DNA of 64,000 nt from Plesiocystis pacifica SIR-1 (GTDB taxonomy: Bacteria > Myxococcota_A > Polyangia > Nannocystales > Nannocystaceae), in assembly GCF_000170895.1 (NCBI RefSeq), contig NZ_ABCS01000055.1, forward strand, positions 1 through 64,000, read 5' to 3'. Below are positions 50,837 to 59,310 of this stretch, in pieces; position 1 is the first letter of the stretch; each line of letters opens with the position of its first letter. The notes under the pieces were generated by a model that saw only the letters and a list, made by a program, of their open reading frames with translations, was not told the origin of the DNA and ran no database searches. Made by a program: the position numbers and the translations under genes.

Positions 50837-53302
50837 CTATTGCGGGACCGAGTCCGGGCAGATGTCGTAGCTCGAGTCGAGCGGGATGACCTCCGTGTCG
50901 TCGTCGATCGACGCGACGAAGGCGATGAGGTCGGCGAGCTGCTCGTCCGTCGGCGAGAACACCTGGTTCCCGGCGCGGAGGTGGGTGCTGAACGCTCCCC
51001 CCGGCTCCAAGAGCTCCTCGAGGCTCTCCGCCGCCCCGTTGTGCAGGTAGGGCGCGCCCTGGCCCGCGCCGAGGAGCGAGGGCACGTTGTAGCCGTCGAC
51101 GCCTTGGGCCTGGGTGCCATTTTGACGCAGCTCCTCGGCCCCCTGGGTCGTCGCGCCTTCGGCCCCGTAGGTCCCCACGATGCGTGAGGTGCACACCTGG
51201 CGCGCGGGAGCGCCGTTTGTGTCGTCCGCGAGGACGGTCAGCACGGAGGTGTCGGTGCTCGTCAGCTGGTCGGGGCGCACGTCGCCTGTCGAGGTCACGC
51301 CGACCTCGAGCAAGCTGACCGCGCGCTCGTCGTTGTCGGTGCCGTCGTTCGGGTTGAAGGCGGGGGTGTAGCTGCGCTGGGACGAGGTCCACAGCGAGCC
51401 GCTGTGGCAATTGTCGCAGCCGCCCTCGAGGAAGATCTCGCGGCCTGCGAGGGGGTCGCCGTCCAGGCGCGTCGAGCCCTTGGGCGAGCGGATGCTGGCG
51501 ATGTAGGCCTCGATCGCGTCCCAGTCATCCGGGGTCGCGCCGGTCAGGGCGGCGCCCCGGGCCGAGCCGCGGTTGAAGGCGTTGATCGGGTCGGCGACGC
51601 CCCCCAGCCCGACGATGTCGATGCGCGCGGCGGTGTTGGCCGAGCCGTCGGCGTTGAGGGTCGTGTCGCTGACGATCGCCCCGGTCCCGCCGGCCACGCT
51701 CCGGGTGTTGAGCTCGAAGTCGTGGATCTCGTCGAAGATCGCCGTCCAGTTGAGGATCCGCTGCTCCGTCCCGCTCGCGCTGAAGGTCGCCGAGGTGTCG
51801 ACGGTCTGCCGCGGCCCGGCGGGGAAGGACCAGGTCACGTTGTCGGTGGTCCCGAAGGGGTGGCAGCCCGCGCAGCTGACCCAGCCGTTGGTCGACCACC
51901 GGCCCATGCCCGTGTTGAAGAAGCGCTGGCCCTGGAGCGCCTCGAGCTCCGCGGCCGTGGCGGGCAGGGTCCCCGCGGGGATGTCGGTGACGATGGTCTC
52001 TTGGTCGGCGAGGCTCGTCAGCGAGATGCTGTGCCCGACCTCGTTGGCCGTGTACATCTCCTTGCCGACGATCGCGACCCCGACCGGAGACTGGCTCGCC
52101 GGGAGGAAGTTGGCGCCCGAGGGGGAGCCGGCGGTGGGCGGGCTGACCTCGAAGTCCACGCGCAGGACGCTGTCCGAGCTCAGCGAGCTCAGGTAGGCGA
52201 ACTCGCTGTTGGGCGCGAAGGTGATGTCGGTCGGGACGGGGATGAAGCGCTTGGGCGCGTCGAGGGCGTCGACGAGGGCGTTGAGGTCGACGGGCTGGGC
52301 GTCCGGGGTCAGCGTGGCGACGTCGACCCGGTGGACGAGGCCCTGGAGGTTTTGGCGGAAGTCGGTCGCGCCCTCGAAGGCGGCGGGAGAGGCCCCGACG
52401 CTGGTCACGTAGAGGGTGTCCTGGTTGACCACGCACGAGTACAGCTGGTTGGGGTAGGCCCCGGTCGCCTCGAAGCCGGGGGTCCCGGAGCTGGCGAGCG
52501 CGGGCAGGCGCAGCTCCCCGAGCTCTCCGTCGCGGATCGTGAACACCCGGCCCTCGCGGGCGTCGTCCGTGGCCTCGCGGGCGCCGGCCTTGGGGACGCC
52601 GTAGAAGTCGGTCACGAACACGGTCTCGTCGCCCTCGTCCTCGTCGAGGTCGTTGGTGACGCAGACCGCGTAGGGCGACCCGCCGGTCTCGAACTCGGCG
52701 GCGATCTCCATGCTCTGGGCGTCGACGGCGAGCACGTAGCCCTCGGCCCACAGCGGGACCCAAAGCCGGGTGCCGGCGGCCGAGAGCGCGGCCCGGCCGG
52801 GCTCGGAGCCCACGCTGACGCCGGCGTCGATGAGCAGCTCGCCACCGATCCCGCTCACGCGCACGACCGAGCCTTGCTCGCGCAGCACCGCGAACAGCTC
52901 CTCGCCAGAGGGGGAGAAGGCCACGGACTCGGGCTGCCCGCCGAGCATCACGCGGCCTTCCTCCTGGAGGTCCGGGAGGGCGAAGAGGGTCAGCTCACCG
53001 CTGATCCCGTTGACCACCGCGAGGTGGGCCCCGTCGGGAGACGCGGCGATGGGCCCACCCTTGGTCGGGCCGGAGAAGAACAGCAGCGGATCCTCGCCGG
53101 TGTCGGTGGTGCCGTCGGTGTCGGTCTCGCCCGTGTCGGTCTCGGTTTCGCCCCCATCGGTCTCGGTGTCGCCGGTGTCCTCCGACGAGGAGCCGCCGCC
53201 CTCTCCGAAGGTCTCGTTGGTGTCGAGGCCCTCTCCGGACGCGCAAGCGGGCATGGTCGCTAGAAACAATAGAGACAAGGCAGAAGTAGTCGAGCAACGC
53301 AT
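50837..53302 (-). CDS. Di-haem MauG/cytochrome-c-peroxidase-like lipoprotein with N-terminal beta-propeller
   Basis: 821 aa from ATG 53302 (MRCSTTSALS). Lipobox at LATMPAC, then an acidic Thr/Asp/Glu/Gly linker. Residues about 90-480 form a YVTN-like propeller (GGPIAASPDGAHLAVVNG and GGQPESVAFSPSGEELFAVL). The C-terminal part has two c-type haem motifs, CAGCH and CDNCH, and the region GAPYLHNGAAESLEELL typical of MauG/di-haem peroxidases. Predicted periplasmic or surface electron-transfer enzyme; physiological substrate unknown. The start at 53302 follows the signal peptide best. Confidence 0.85.
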   Translation of the reverse strand: MRCSTTSALSLLFLATMPACASGEGLDTNETFGEGGGSSSEDTGDTETDGGETETDTGETDTDGTTDTGEDPLLFFSGPTKGGPIAASPDGAHLAVVNGISGELTLFALPDLQEEGRVMLGGQPESVAFSPSGEELFAVLREQGSVVRVSGIGGELLIDAGVSVGSEPGRAALSAAGTRLWVPLWAEGYVLAVDAQSMEIAAEFETGGSPYAVCVTNDLDEDEGDETVFVTDFYGVPKAGAREATDDAREGRVFTIRDGELGELRLPALASSGTPGFEATGAYPNQLYSCVVNQDTLYVTSVGASPAAFEGATDFRQNLQGLVHRVDVATLTPDAQPVDLNALVDALDAPKRFIPVPTDITFAPNSEFAYLSSLSSDSVLRVDFEVSPPTAGSPSGANFLPASQSPVGVAIVGKEMYTANEVGHSISLTSLADQETIVTDIPAGTLPATAAELEALQGQRFFNTGMGRWSTNGWVSCAGCHPFGTTDNVTWSFPAGPRQTVDTSATFSASGTEQRILNWTAIFDEIHDFELNTRSVAGGTGAIVSDTTLNADGSANTAARIDIVGLGGVADPINAFNRGSARGAALTGATPDDWDAIEAYIASIRSPKGSTRLDGDPLAGREIFLEGGCDNCHSGSLWTSSQRSYTPAFNPNDGTDNDERAVSLLEVGVTSTGDVRPDQLTSTDTSVLTVLADDTNGAPARQVCTSRIVGTYGAEGATTQGAEELRQNGTQAQGVDGYNVPSLLGAGQGAPYLHNGAAESLEELLEPGGAFSTHLRAGNQVFSPTDEQLADLIAFVASIDDDTEVIPLDSSYDICPDSVPQ

Positions 53303-53422
53303 TGGCAGCAGTAATGGGTCGCCGTCGGGGCGCGAACCACTCGACGTAATCCATGGCTGCCATCGCATCCTCCGATGCGCACATCAGTGCCCAGACCACG
53401 AGAACGGGCCCTCTGCCTATTT

Positions 53423-53471
53423 AGCCGTCGTGGACGACGCCACGCCCTCCCTGCCCCACGTCCACGACTCA
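53423..53471. repeat. Solitary 49-nt hairpin unit
   Basis: One complete copy of the 49-mer, identical in arms and loop to arrays 1 and 2. It is preceded by a T-rich GCCTATTT and followed by GGCCGTGTG, without the adjacent inner hairpin. It lies in the gap between two minus-strand genes (53302 start, 53569 end). Confidence 0.95.
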
Positions 53472-53568
53472 GGCCGTGTGAAGCCGGCTCATGACCCGCG
53501 CCGCGAGGCGGAGCCTGGTTCACCGTGCGTTCGACAGTGAAGCGAATGGCGATTCGACGCTCGCGGGC

Positions 53569-54357
53569 TCAAAAGCGGTACTCGACGATGAGCGGGAGCA
53601 CCTGCAAGGGGAGCACGAAGCCCGCGAGGTTGTCCGAGTCGCTCGCGGCCTCCTGGCGCTCGCGGTGCACGGCCAGGCCGGGGCGGAACTCGATGTCGAG
53701 GCCGATGGCGAGCTCGCGGAGCAGGAAGAAGCGGACGCCTGCGGCGGCCTGAATGCCGAGGGTCCAGGTCAGCTCGCGGGTCTGCTCGCGGGTGCCGCCC
53801 AGGCGCGGGTAGTACCAAAAGCCGCCGGCCAGCCCGGCGCGGAAGGTCGGCACGATCCACGGCTTGTCCTCGATGAACAGCTTGTAGGTGTAGCCCACCG
53901 CGATGTCCATGCCGGCGACGGTGCCCGCCTCGCATGTCCCGGCCTGGGTCAGCCCGCAGCTGTCCATGCCGAAGGTCTCCCAGTTGCCGCGGTCGAACAG
54001 CGCCGCGACGTTGACGTGCGCCCAGTGGGCGCGGTGCAGCTGGCGGTCGTACTGAAAGGCCAGGCGCGCCCGGGGGTAGAAGCCCTTGCGGGTCAGGCCG
54101 AACTGCATGGGACCGTGGAAGGAGAGCGCGTTTCCGCCGTAGACGAAGTCCGGCATCTTGCTCTCGCCGGTGGTCGAGTTCGTCCCGCCCGGTCGCGTGT
54201 TCAGCGTTTCCTTGGTCGGGGCTGGACCGGCGAGGGCTTCGCCGCTGGTCAGGGGCGCCGAGGCGAGCCAGAGCGCCGCGCCCATCAGCACGGCACGGAG
54301 GAGCAGGAGCGCCCGGGGCAGGCGCGGGGAGAGCGAGGACTTGGGGGCGGTCGACAT
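53569..54357 (-). CDS. Outer-membrane beta-barrel protein (predicted)
   Basis: 262 aa. Signal peptide ending near ALAGPA, then amphipathic strands with alternating aromatics (FGLTRKGFYPRARLAFQY, HVNVAALFDRGNW, TYKLFIEDKPWIVPTFRAG) and a terminal Phe (IVEYRF), the mark of BAM-assembled outer-membrane barrels. No known family. Two Cys in DSCGLTQAGTCEAG may form a disulfide in a surface loop. Confidence 0.65.
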   Translation of the reverse strand: MSTAPKSSLSPRLPRALLLLRAVLMGAALWLASAPLTSGEALAGPAPTKETLNTRPGGTNSTTGESKMPDFVYGGNALSFHGPMQFGLTRKGFYPRARLAFQYDRQLHRAHWAHVNVAALFDRGNWETFGMDSCGLTQAGTCEAGTVAGMDIAVGYTYKLFIEDKPWIVPTFRAGLAGGFWYYPRLGGTREQTRELTWTLGIQAAAGVRFFLLRELAIGLDIEFRPGLAVHRERQEAASDSDNLAGFVLPLQVLPLIVEYRF

Positions 54358-54568
54358 CGCGGGGCCTGTGGAGTTGTAGCGGACGCGCGCGAGACCCGAA
54401 ACCTTCGCGCGATTCTGTCGCGCAGATCTCTCCTAGAACCACGATCAGGTCAGGCGATTCCCGGCGCCGCGGGGTTTGGGCACCCCCCGAGCGGGTATCG
54501 AAGCTGGAGTGATTCCGGGCGCTGCGGGCTGCGAGCCCCGGGAAATCGGCTACTCTCTCCCTCCGACG

Positions 54569-55162
54569 ATGGGTCTACTCCTCCTCATCGGCCTCGCGGG
54601 GGTCTCCGCCGTCCTCGCCCACCACTTCGACCTGCTCCGGGACGCAGCCTGGCTGGTGGGGGTCAGCCTGGTCGGCGCGTTGGCCCTGCTGACCGCCCAC
54701 CCGGACCTGACGATCCTCGCCGAGCCCCGCGCGGACGAGGTCTGCGGGGCCGAGGGTGAGGAGGGCGCCGCCGAAGACCCGAACCTCGAACGCATCGGCA
54801 TCGACGAGGCGAAGGCCCTGCTCGGCAAGCCCGGGGTCACCTTCATCGACGCCCGGGCGACCTCGCTCTACGAGTACGCGCACATCCCCGGCGCCGTGAA
54901 CCTCCCGGCCCCCGACGCCGAGGTCCTGCTCGAGATCCAGTCCCTGCCCATCGCCCCCGACGCCCAGGTCATCACCTACTGCGACGGGGGCTCGTGCGAG
55001 CAGTCCAACTTCCTCGGCGCCGTGCTCGAGAGCCGCGACCTGTGTCGTTCCGTCCGCGTCCTCGATGGCGGGTGGCAGGCCTGGACCGCGGCCGACGGCG
55101 AGACGGTCCAGGGCCCGACCCGCTTTGGCTCGGGCATGTCGAGCTCGGAGGTGTCGCCGTGA
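54569..55162 (+). CDS. Membrane-anchored rhodanese-domain protein
   Basis: 197 aa from ATG 54569. Two membrane helices at the N-terminus (LLLLIGLAGVSAVLA, AWLVGVSLVGALALL), an acidic linker, then a rhodanese domain (VTFIDARATSLYEYAHIPGA) with an active-site Cys in YCDGGSCEQS. Typical partner of DoxX-type proteins in myxobacteria; together they may handle sulfane sulfur or redox at the membrane (inference). The stop overlaps the DoxX gene start. Confidence 0.85.
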   Translation: MGLLLLIGLAGVSAVLAHHFDLLRDAAWLVGVSLVGALALLTAHPDLTILAEPRADEVCGAEGEEGAAEDPNLERIGIDEAKALLGKPGVTFIDARATSLYEYAHIPGAVNLPAPDAEVLLEIQSLPIAPDAQVITYCDGGSCEQSNFLGAVLESRDLCRSVRVLDGGWQAWTAADGETVQGPTRFGSGMSSSEVSP

Positions 55163-55662
55163 ACGCGCTCGCCACTGCTTGGGCCGAGGCCGAACCCCGC
55201 GACCGCGCCCTGCTCGTCGCCGGGTGGATCGCGCGGGTCGTCGTCGGCGGCGTGTTCATCTACGCGGGCGGGCTCAAGCTCCTCGACCCCCTCGCCTTCG
55301 CCGAGGACATCGCCAACTACCAGGCCTTCCCGGACTGGAGCCTCAACCTCGCCGCGACCTTCGTGCCGATCGCCGAGATCGTCGGCGGCCTCGCCGTGCT
55401 CACCGGCTTCAAGCGACGCGCCGGCGCGCTCGTACTCGGCGCGCTGACCGTGGCTTTTCTCGGCCTGATCGTCTCGATCATCGTGCGCGACATCGATTTG
55501 GCCTGCGGCTGCTTCGGCGAGGCCTCCGAGGCCAGCGCCGTCGGCTGGCCGCTGCTGATCCGCGACGTGGGCTTGCTCGCGGCCATCGGCCTCGCGTTTT
55601 GGCCGCCCGAGCTGCGCGGCGCCAGTGAGGATGAGCCGGAAGCTCAGCCGGGCGAGCGCTAG
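55159..55662 (+). CDS. DoxX/MauE-family membrane protein
   Basis: 167 aa from a GTG that overlaps the rhodanese stop (GTGA). Four membrane helices and the family signature FIYAGGLKLLDPLAFAEDIA, NYQAFPDW and CGCFGEASEA (Cys-x-Cys), as in MauE-type quinone/disulfide proteins. Likely works with the rhodanese. Confidence 0.85.
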   Translation: MNALATAWAEAEPRDRALLVAGWIARVVVGGVFIYAGGLKLLDPLAFAEDIANYQAFPDWSLNLAATFVPIAEIVGGLAVLTGFKRRAGALVLGALTVAFLGLIVSIIVRDIDLACGCFGEASEASAVGWPLLIRDVGLLAAIGLAFWPPELRGASEDEPEAQPGER

Positions 55663-55722
55663 CTCTCACGCCCACGCCCGCGCGGCGCCGTCGCAGCTGG
55701 CGCGCCGTGTTATCGATGGTCC

Positions 55723-56916
55723 ATGGCGTCGAAGGACCCGCGTACCTACCTCCTGGGCATCGATCACCTGCTGACCGAAGACGAGCGGCTGACCTGGAAG
55801 GCCGCCCACGACTTTTGCCAGTCCCGGGTCATGCCGGTGATCGAGAAGCACTACGAGGCCGGGACCTTCCCCAAGGAGCTCATCCCCGAGTTCGCCGAGA
55901 TGGGCTTTTTGGGCTGCTCCCTCGAGGGCTACGACTGCGCCGGCCTCAACCCCGTCGCCTACGGCACGATCATGCTCGAGCTCGAGCGCGTGGACTCGGG
56001 CATCCGCTCGTTTTGCTCGGTCCAGACCGCCCTCGCCATGTACCCGATCTGGGCCTACGGCACCGAAGAGCAGAAGCAAAAGTGGCTGCCCGGCATGGCC
56101 CACGGCGAGCTCATCGGCTGCTTTGGCCTGACCGAGCCCAACTCCGGCTCCGACCCCGGCTCCATGCGCACCCACGCCAAGCAGGAGTCCGAGGGCGGCG
56201 ACTACATCTTGAACGGTCAGAAGATGTGGATCACCAACAGCCCGATCTCCAACTTGTGCGTGGTCTGGGCCAAGACCCTCGACTTCGGCAGCGACGCCCC
56301 GGTGATCCGCGGCTTCGTCGTCGAGCGCGGCATGAAGGGCCTGAGCACCCCCGAGACCCACGGCAAGCTCAGCCTGCGCGCCTCGATCACCGGCGAGATC
56401 GTCCTCGACGACGTGCGCGTGCCCAAGGAGAACATGCTCCCGGGCGTTCGCGGCCTCAAGGGCCCGCTCAGCTGCCTGACCCAGGCCCGCTACGGCATCG
56501 GCTGGGGTGGCGTCGGCGCGGCCATGGACGTCTACGAGCGAGCCCGGCGCTACACCCTCGAGCGCGTCCAGTTCGGCAAGCCCATCGCCGGCTTCCAGCT
56601 GACCCAGCAAAAGCTCGTCGAGATGCACAACGCCATCGGCAAGGGACTGCTCCTCGCCCACCACTGCGGCCGCCTCAAGCAAGAGGGCAAGCTCGACCCG
56701 GTCCAGGTCAGCTTCATCAAGCGCGACAACATCCAGCTCGCCCGCGAATGTGCCAAGACCGCCCGGACCATGCTCGGCGGCAACGGCATCATGGGCGAGT
56801 TCCACATCATGCGGCACCTGTGCAACCTCGAGACGGTCTACACCTACGAGGGCACCCACGAGATTCACACCCTCGCCATCGGCCGCGCGCTGACGGGCCT
56901 CAGCGCGTTCAACTGA
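55723..56916 (+). CDS. gcdH: Glutaryl-CoA dehydrogenase
   Basis: 397 aa. Acyl-CoA dehydrogenase fold: N-terminal helices, FAD motif GCFGLTEPNSGSDPGSM and WITNSPISNL, and the family end TVYTYEGTHEIHTLAIGRAL containing the catalytic Glu (YEGTHEIH). The tail TYEGTHxIHxLxxGRAxTG and RYGIGWGGVGAA are typical of glutaryl-CoA dehydrogenase, which oxidatively decarboxylates glutaryl-CoA to crotonyl-CoA in Lys/Trp breakdown. Length is normal. Lies 60 bp after the DoxX gene. Confidence 0.93.
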   Translation: MASKDPRTYLLGIDHLLTEDERLTWKAAHDFCQSRVMPVIEKHYEAGTFPKELIPEFAEMGFLGCSLEGYDCAGLNPVAYGTIMLELERVDSGIRSFCSVQTALAMYPIWAYGTEEQKQKWLPGMAHGELIGCFGLTEPNSGSDPGSMRTHAKQESEGGDYILNGQKMWITNSPISNLCVVWAKTLDFGSDAPVIRGFVVERGMKGLSTPETHGKLSLRASITGEIVLDDVRVPKENMLPGVRGLKGPLSCLTQARYGIGWGGVGAAMDVYERARRYTLERVQFGKPIAGFQLTQQKLVEMHNAIGKGLLLAHHCGRLKQEGKLDPVQVSFIKRDNIQLARECAKTARTMLGGNGIMGEFHIMRHLCNLETVYTYEGTHEIHTLAIGRALTGLSAFN

Positions 56917-57114
56917 TTTAGACCCCCCGCAGGCGCTTTCGCCTGGGGCCGCAGCGGACCTGCCTTTGGCAGGTCCTCTCCTCGCTGCGCTCGTCGGGCG
57001 GGGTCGTTCGTGGGTTCTAGACCGCCCGAGGTGCCCCCCTGGGAGGGGGGCGCTTTGGCGGGCCAGCGAACGCTCTCGATTTGCCGATTCGAGCGACCGC
57101 TTCTGGTTTGCGTT
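56917..57114. repeat. Cluster of three hairpins between convergent genes
   Basis: CAGGCG/CGCCTG (56930-56945, flanked by C- and G-runs), GGACCTGCC/GGCAGGTCC (56956-56976, perfect, TTT loop) and GCCCCCC/GGGGGGC (57033-57051). Together they may terminate both the gcdH and fibro-slime transcripts. The C6/G6 hairpin resembles those at 914-931 and 6710-6729. Confidence 0.7.
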
Positions 57115-58203
57115 TCACTGCGGGTTGATACATTGGATCGAGGTGTCGATCCGGAAGTTGGAGCCCGAGCCGCAGCGCTCGGCGTGGAACACGTCCAGCG
57201 GGTAGTACTGCCCGGCGACGAGGCCCAGATCGTCGAGGAAGATCGTCCCTTCGACCGGGCCGTGCAGGCCGCCCAGATCCAGGGCGAGCATGCCGTCGAT
57301 GAACACCCAGACGTCGTCGTCGCCGATGTAGGTGAATTCCTGCCCGGGCTGATACTCGAACTCGACGTGGATCTCGGTGGTGAACGCCCCGTTCCAGTTG
57401 GGGTAGGTCTCGCCGCCGTAGTTTGGCGTGGTGTTGTTGCCAAAGCCCATGTCGGTGAGGGGGTAGAACATGTTGTCCGCGAAGCTGTAGACCCCCGAGC
57501 CCGGGAAGGTCTCCTCGAGCACGATCTCACCGTCGAATTCCATGTTCACGCCATCGGTGGTGTTGTACCAAACCGAGAAGCTGTCGGAGCTGTTGATCTG
57601 CGGGTTGGAGCCGTTCCAGCCCGGCAGCGGCGGGCCGGGGTTGGGGTTGTAGACGGGCTTGTTGTCGGCGCCGAGGGTCTGCATGACCAGGTCCGGGCGC
57701 GCGCCGTTGCCCCACATCTGGCAGCCAAAGTCGGGCTGCATGGGCTGGAAGTCGCGGTAGACCGGGAAGATGGTGGTGCCGCAGGGGTCCTCGCCGGTGG
57801 TCGTGCCGGTGTCTTCCTCCATGCCGGTGTCCTCCTCCATGCCGGTGTCCTCTTCCATGCCGGTCTCGCCGGTCCCCGAGTCGGAGCTCTCGGAGTCGGA
57901 GCTGTCGGAGGAGTCGCTGCTGTCAGAGGAGTCGGAGCTGTCGGAGGAGTCGCTGCTGTCGGAGGAGTCGGAGCTGTCGGAGGAGTCGGTGCCGTCGGTC
58001 GAGCCCGTCGAGCCCGTCTCCGTGCCGACCTCGTCGTCGGTGCTCGTCGAGTCCCCGCTGTCGCCGGACTCGCTGTCGCCCGTGTCGACGGCGGCCTCCG
58101 AGCCCGAGTCGCCGCTGTCGTCGGAGCAGGCCGAGAGACCGAGGACGAGGGCAGGGGCGAGGGGGAGGACGAGGGCGTGGAAATGGCCAGGCTTCAAGCG
58201 CAT
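57115..58203 (-). CDS. Fibro-slime-domain lipoprotein
   Basis: 362 aa from ATG 58203 (MRLKPGHFHA; ATG 58215 is an alternative). Lipobox LGLSAC, then a long Ser/Asp (about SDS repeats) and Thr/Glu/Gly linker. The C-terminal domain has the fibro-slime pattern (FSVWYNTTDGVNMEFDGEIV, FTYIGDDDVWVFIDGMLALD, LGGLHGPVEGTI, AERCGSGSNFRIDT), related to PA14-like domains of surface adhesins and slime proteins. Predicted surface-exposed. Confidence 0.9.
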   Translation of the reverse strand: MRLKPGHFHALVLPLAPALVLGLSACSDDSGDSGSEAAVDTGDSESGDSGDSTSTDDEVGTETGSTGSTDGTDSSDSSDSSDSSDSSDSSDSSDSSDSSDSSDSESSDSGTGETGMEEDTGMEEDTGMEEDTGTTTGEDPCGTTIFPVYRDFQPMQPDFGCQMWGNGARPDLVMQTLGADNKPVYNPNPGPPLPGWNGSNPQINSSDSFSVWYNTTDGVNMEFDGEIVLEETFPGSGVYSFADNMFYPLTDMGFGNNTTPNYGGETYPNWNGAFTTEIHVEFEYQPGQEFTYIGDDDVWVFIDGMLALDLGGLHGPVEGTIFLDDLGLVAGQYYPLDVFHAERCGSGSNFRIDTSIQCINPQ

Positions 58204-58327
58204 GCTAGCCAGCATGTACCCGGCCCCGCGTCCTTGCTAGCGCTAATTCGCGGCTGGCACCCGAGGATCGCCGGGGCCCCGACGGCGCAAACTGCTCGGG
58301 GGCGAGAAGGCCCTTCGATGGCCGTTC

Positions 58328-59077
58328 TCAGGAGCCTGGTAGGAAAGAGACGGAGTGCCTGGGCAGGGTCACGCCCTGGCCCATGAGCACCGTCGCGCCC
58401 CAGCGCTCCAGCCACAGCGTGTCGCGGCTGCCTGCGCGGTAGACGTAGGTGCTGACCCGGGACTGGCCGGGTCGCCCGTGGGAGCCGATCGCCGCGACGC
58501 TGGCCTGGCCGCGGCGGGACAGGGCGAAGACCTTGGGCTGGTCCGGAGGTTGGATGTTGCGCGGGGGCTCGCCGGCGAGGTTGTGGCCCTCGACGGGCTC
58601 GACGCTGATCCACTCTTGGGTGTCGAGGGAGCCGATCAGCCAGCGCCGGCGCTCGCCGTCGGCCATGATCACCACGAGGGTCGTCACCGTGCCTTCGCGC
58701 AGGCGCAACAGCCCCTCCACGAGGAAGTCGCCCTCGGCGCGGCCGTCGAGGGCCTCGATGAGCACGACGTCGCCGACGCGCAGCCCGTCGATGTCGAGCT
58801 CGGCCGCGTCGCGGGGGGCATGGCTGGCGGCGAGGGCGGCCATGCCCTGGCCGTTGGCGAGCGAGGCCTGGAGGCGATCGGCGACGTGGGCTCGGACTTT
58901 CTTCACGGAATCGTCGTTGGAGGGGATGCCGCTCGCCACGGCGAGGGCCAGGGGGGGCTCGCCGCCCTCGAGGGCGCGGTTGCTCTCACCCCAGTCCCGG
59001 AGTCGGCGAGCCGCGATCACACCCCCCCAGAACGCACCGGCGATGAGCATGGCAGCGACGAGGGAGGGGATGAACAT
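58328..59077 (-). CDS. Single-span membrane protein, possibly DUF4178-like
   Basis: 249 aa from ATG 59077 (MFIPSLVAAMLIAGAFWGG). One N-terminal membrane anchor. The body has a domain DGLRVGDVVLIEALDGRAEG and FLVEGLLRLREGTVTTLVVI with a following WLIGSLDTQEW, a pattern reminiscent of DUF4178. The function is unknown. Confidence 0.5.
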   Translation of the reverse strand: MFIPSLVAAMLIAGAFWGGVIAARRLRDWGESNRALEGGEPPLALAVASGIPSNDDSVKKVRAHVADRLQASLANGQGMAALAASHAPRDAAELDIDGLRVGDVVLIEALDGRAEGDFLVEGLLRLREGTVTTLVVIMADGERRRWLIGSLDTQEWISVEPVEGHNLAGEPPRNIQPPDQPKVFALSRRGQASVAAIGSHGRPGQSRVSTYVYRAGSRDTLWLERWGATVLMGQGVTLPRHSVSFLPGS

Positions 59078-59217
59078 GGGGGTGCGCGTGATCCGGGCGT
59101 GAGGCGACGGTGAGAACTCGGTTGCACACCACGCTGGTGGGCCGCGCAGTGGATGTCCAGCATACACCGGCGCCGTGCAGAGTCGACCGCCCAGCCCACT
59201 GGGGGTGCCGAGGATCC

Positions 59218-59246
59218 TTGACCGTGTCCATGGCCGTGGATACAAG
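59218..59246 (+). promoter_or_regulatory. Candidate promoter of the 2-oxoacid dehydrogenase operon
   Basis: TTGACC (59218-59223) and TACAAG (59241-59246) are 17 bp apart, 65 bp before the E1alpha start. Consensus match only. Confidence 0.35.
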
Positions 59247-59310
59247 CCCAACGGCGGCACGCCAGCTGCGACTTTCGAGTAGCCGGCGCTGACGCTCAAC
59301 GAGCGCACGC

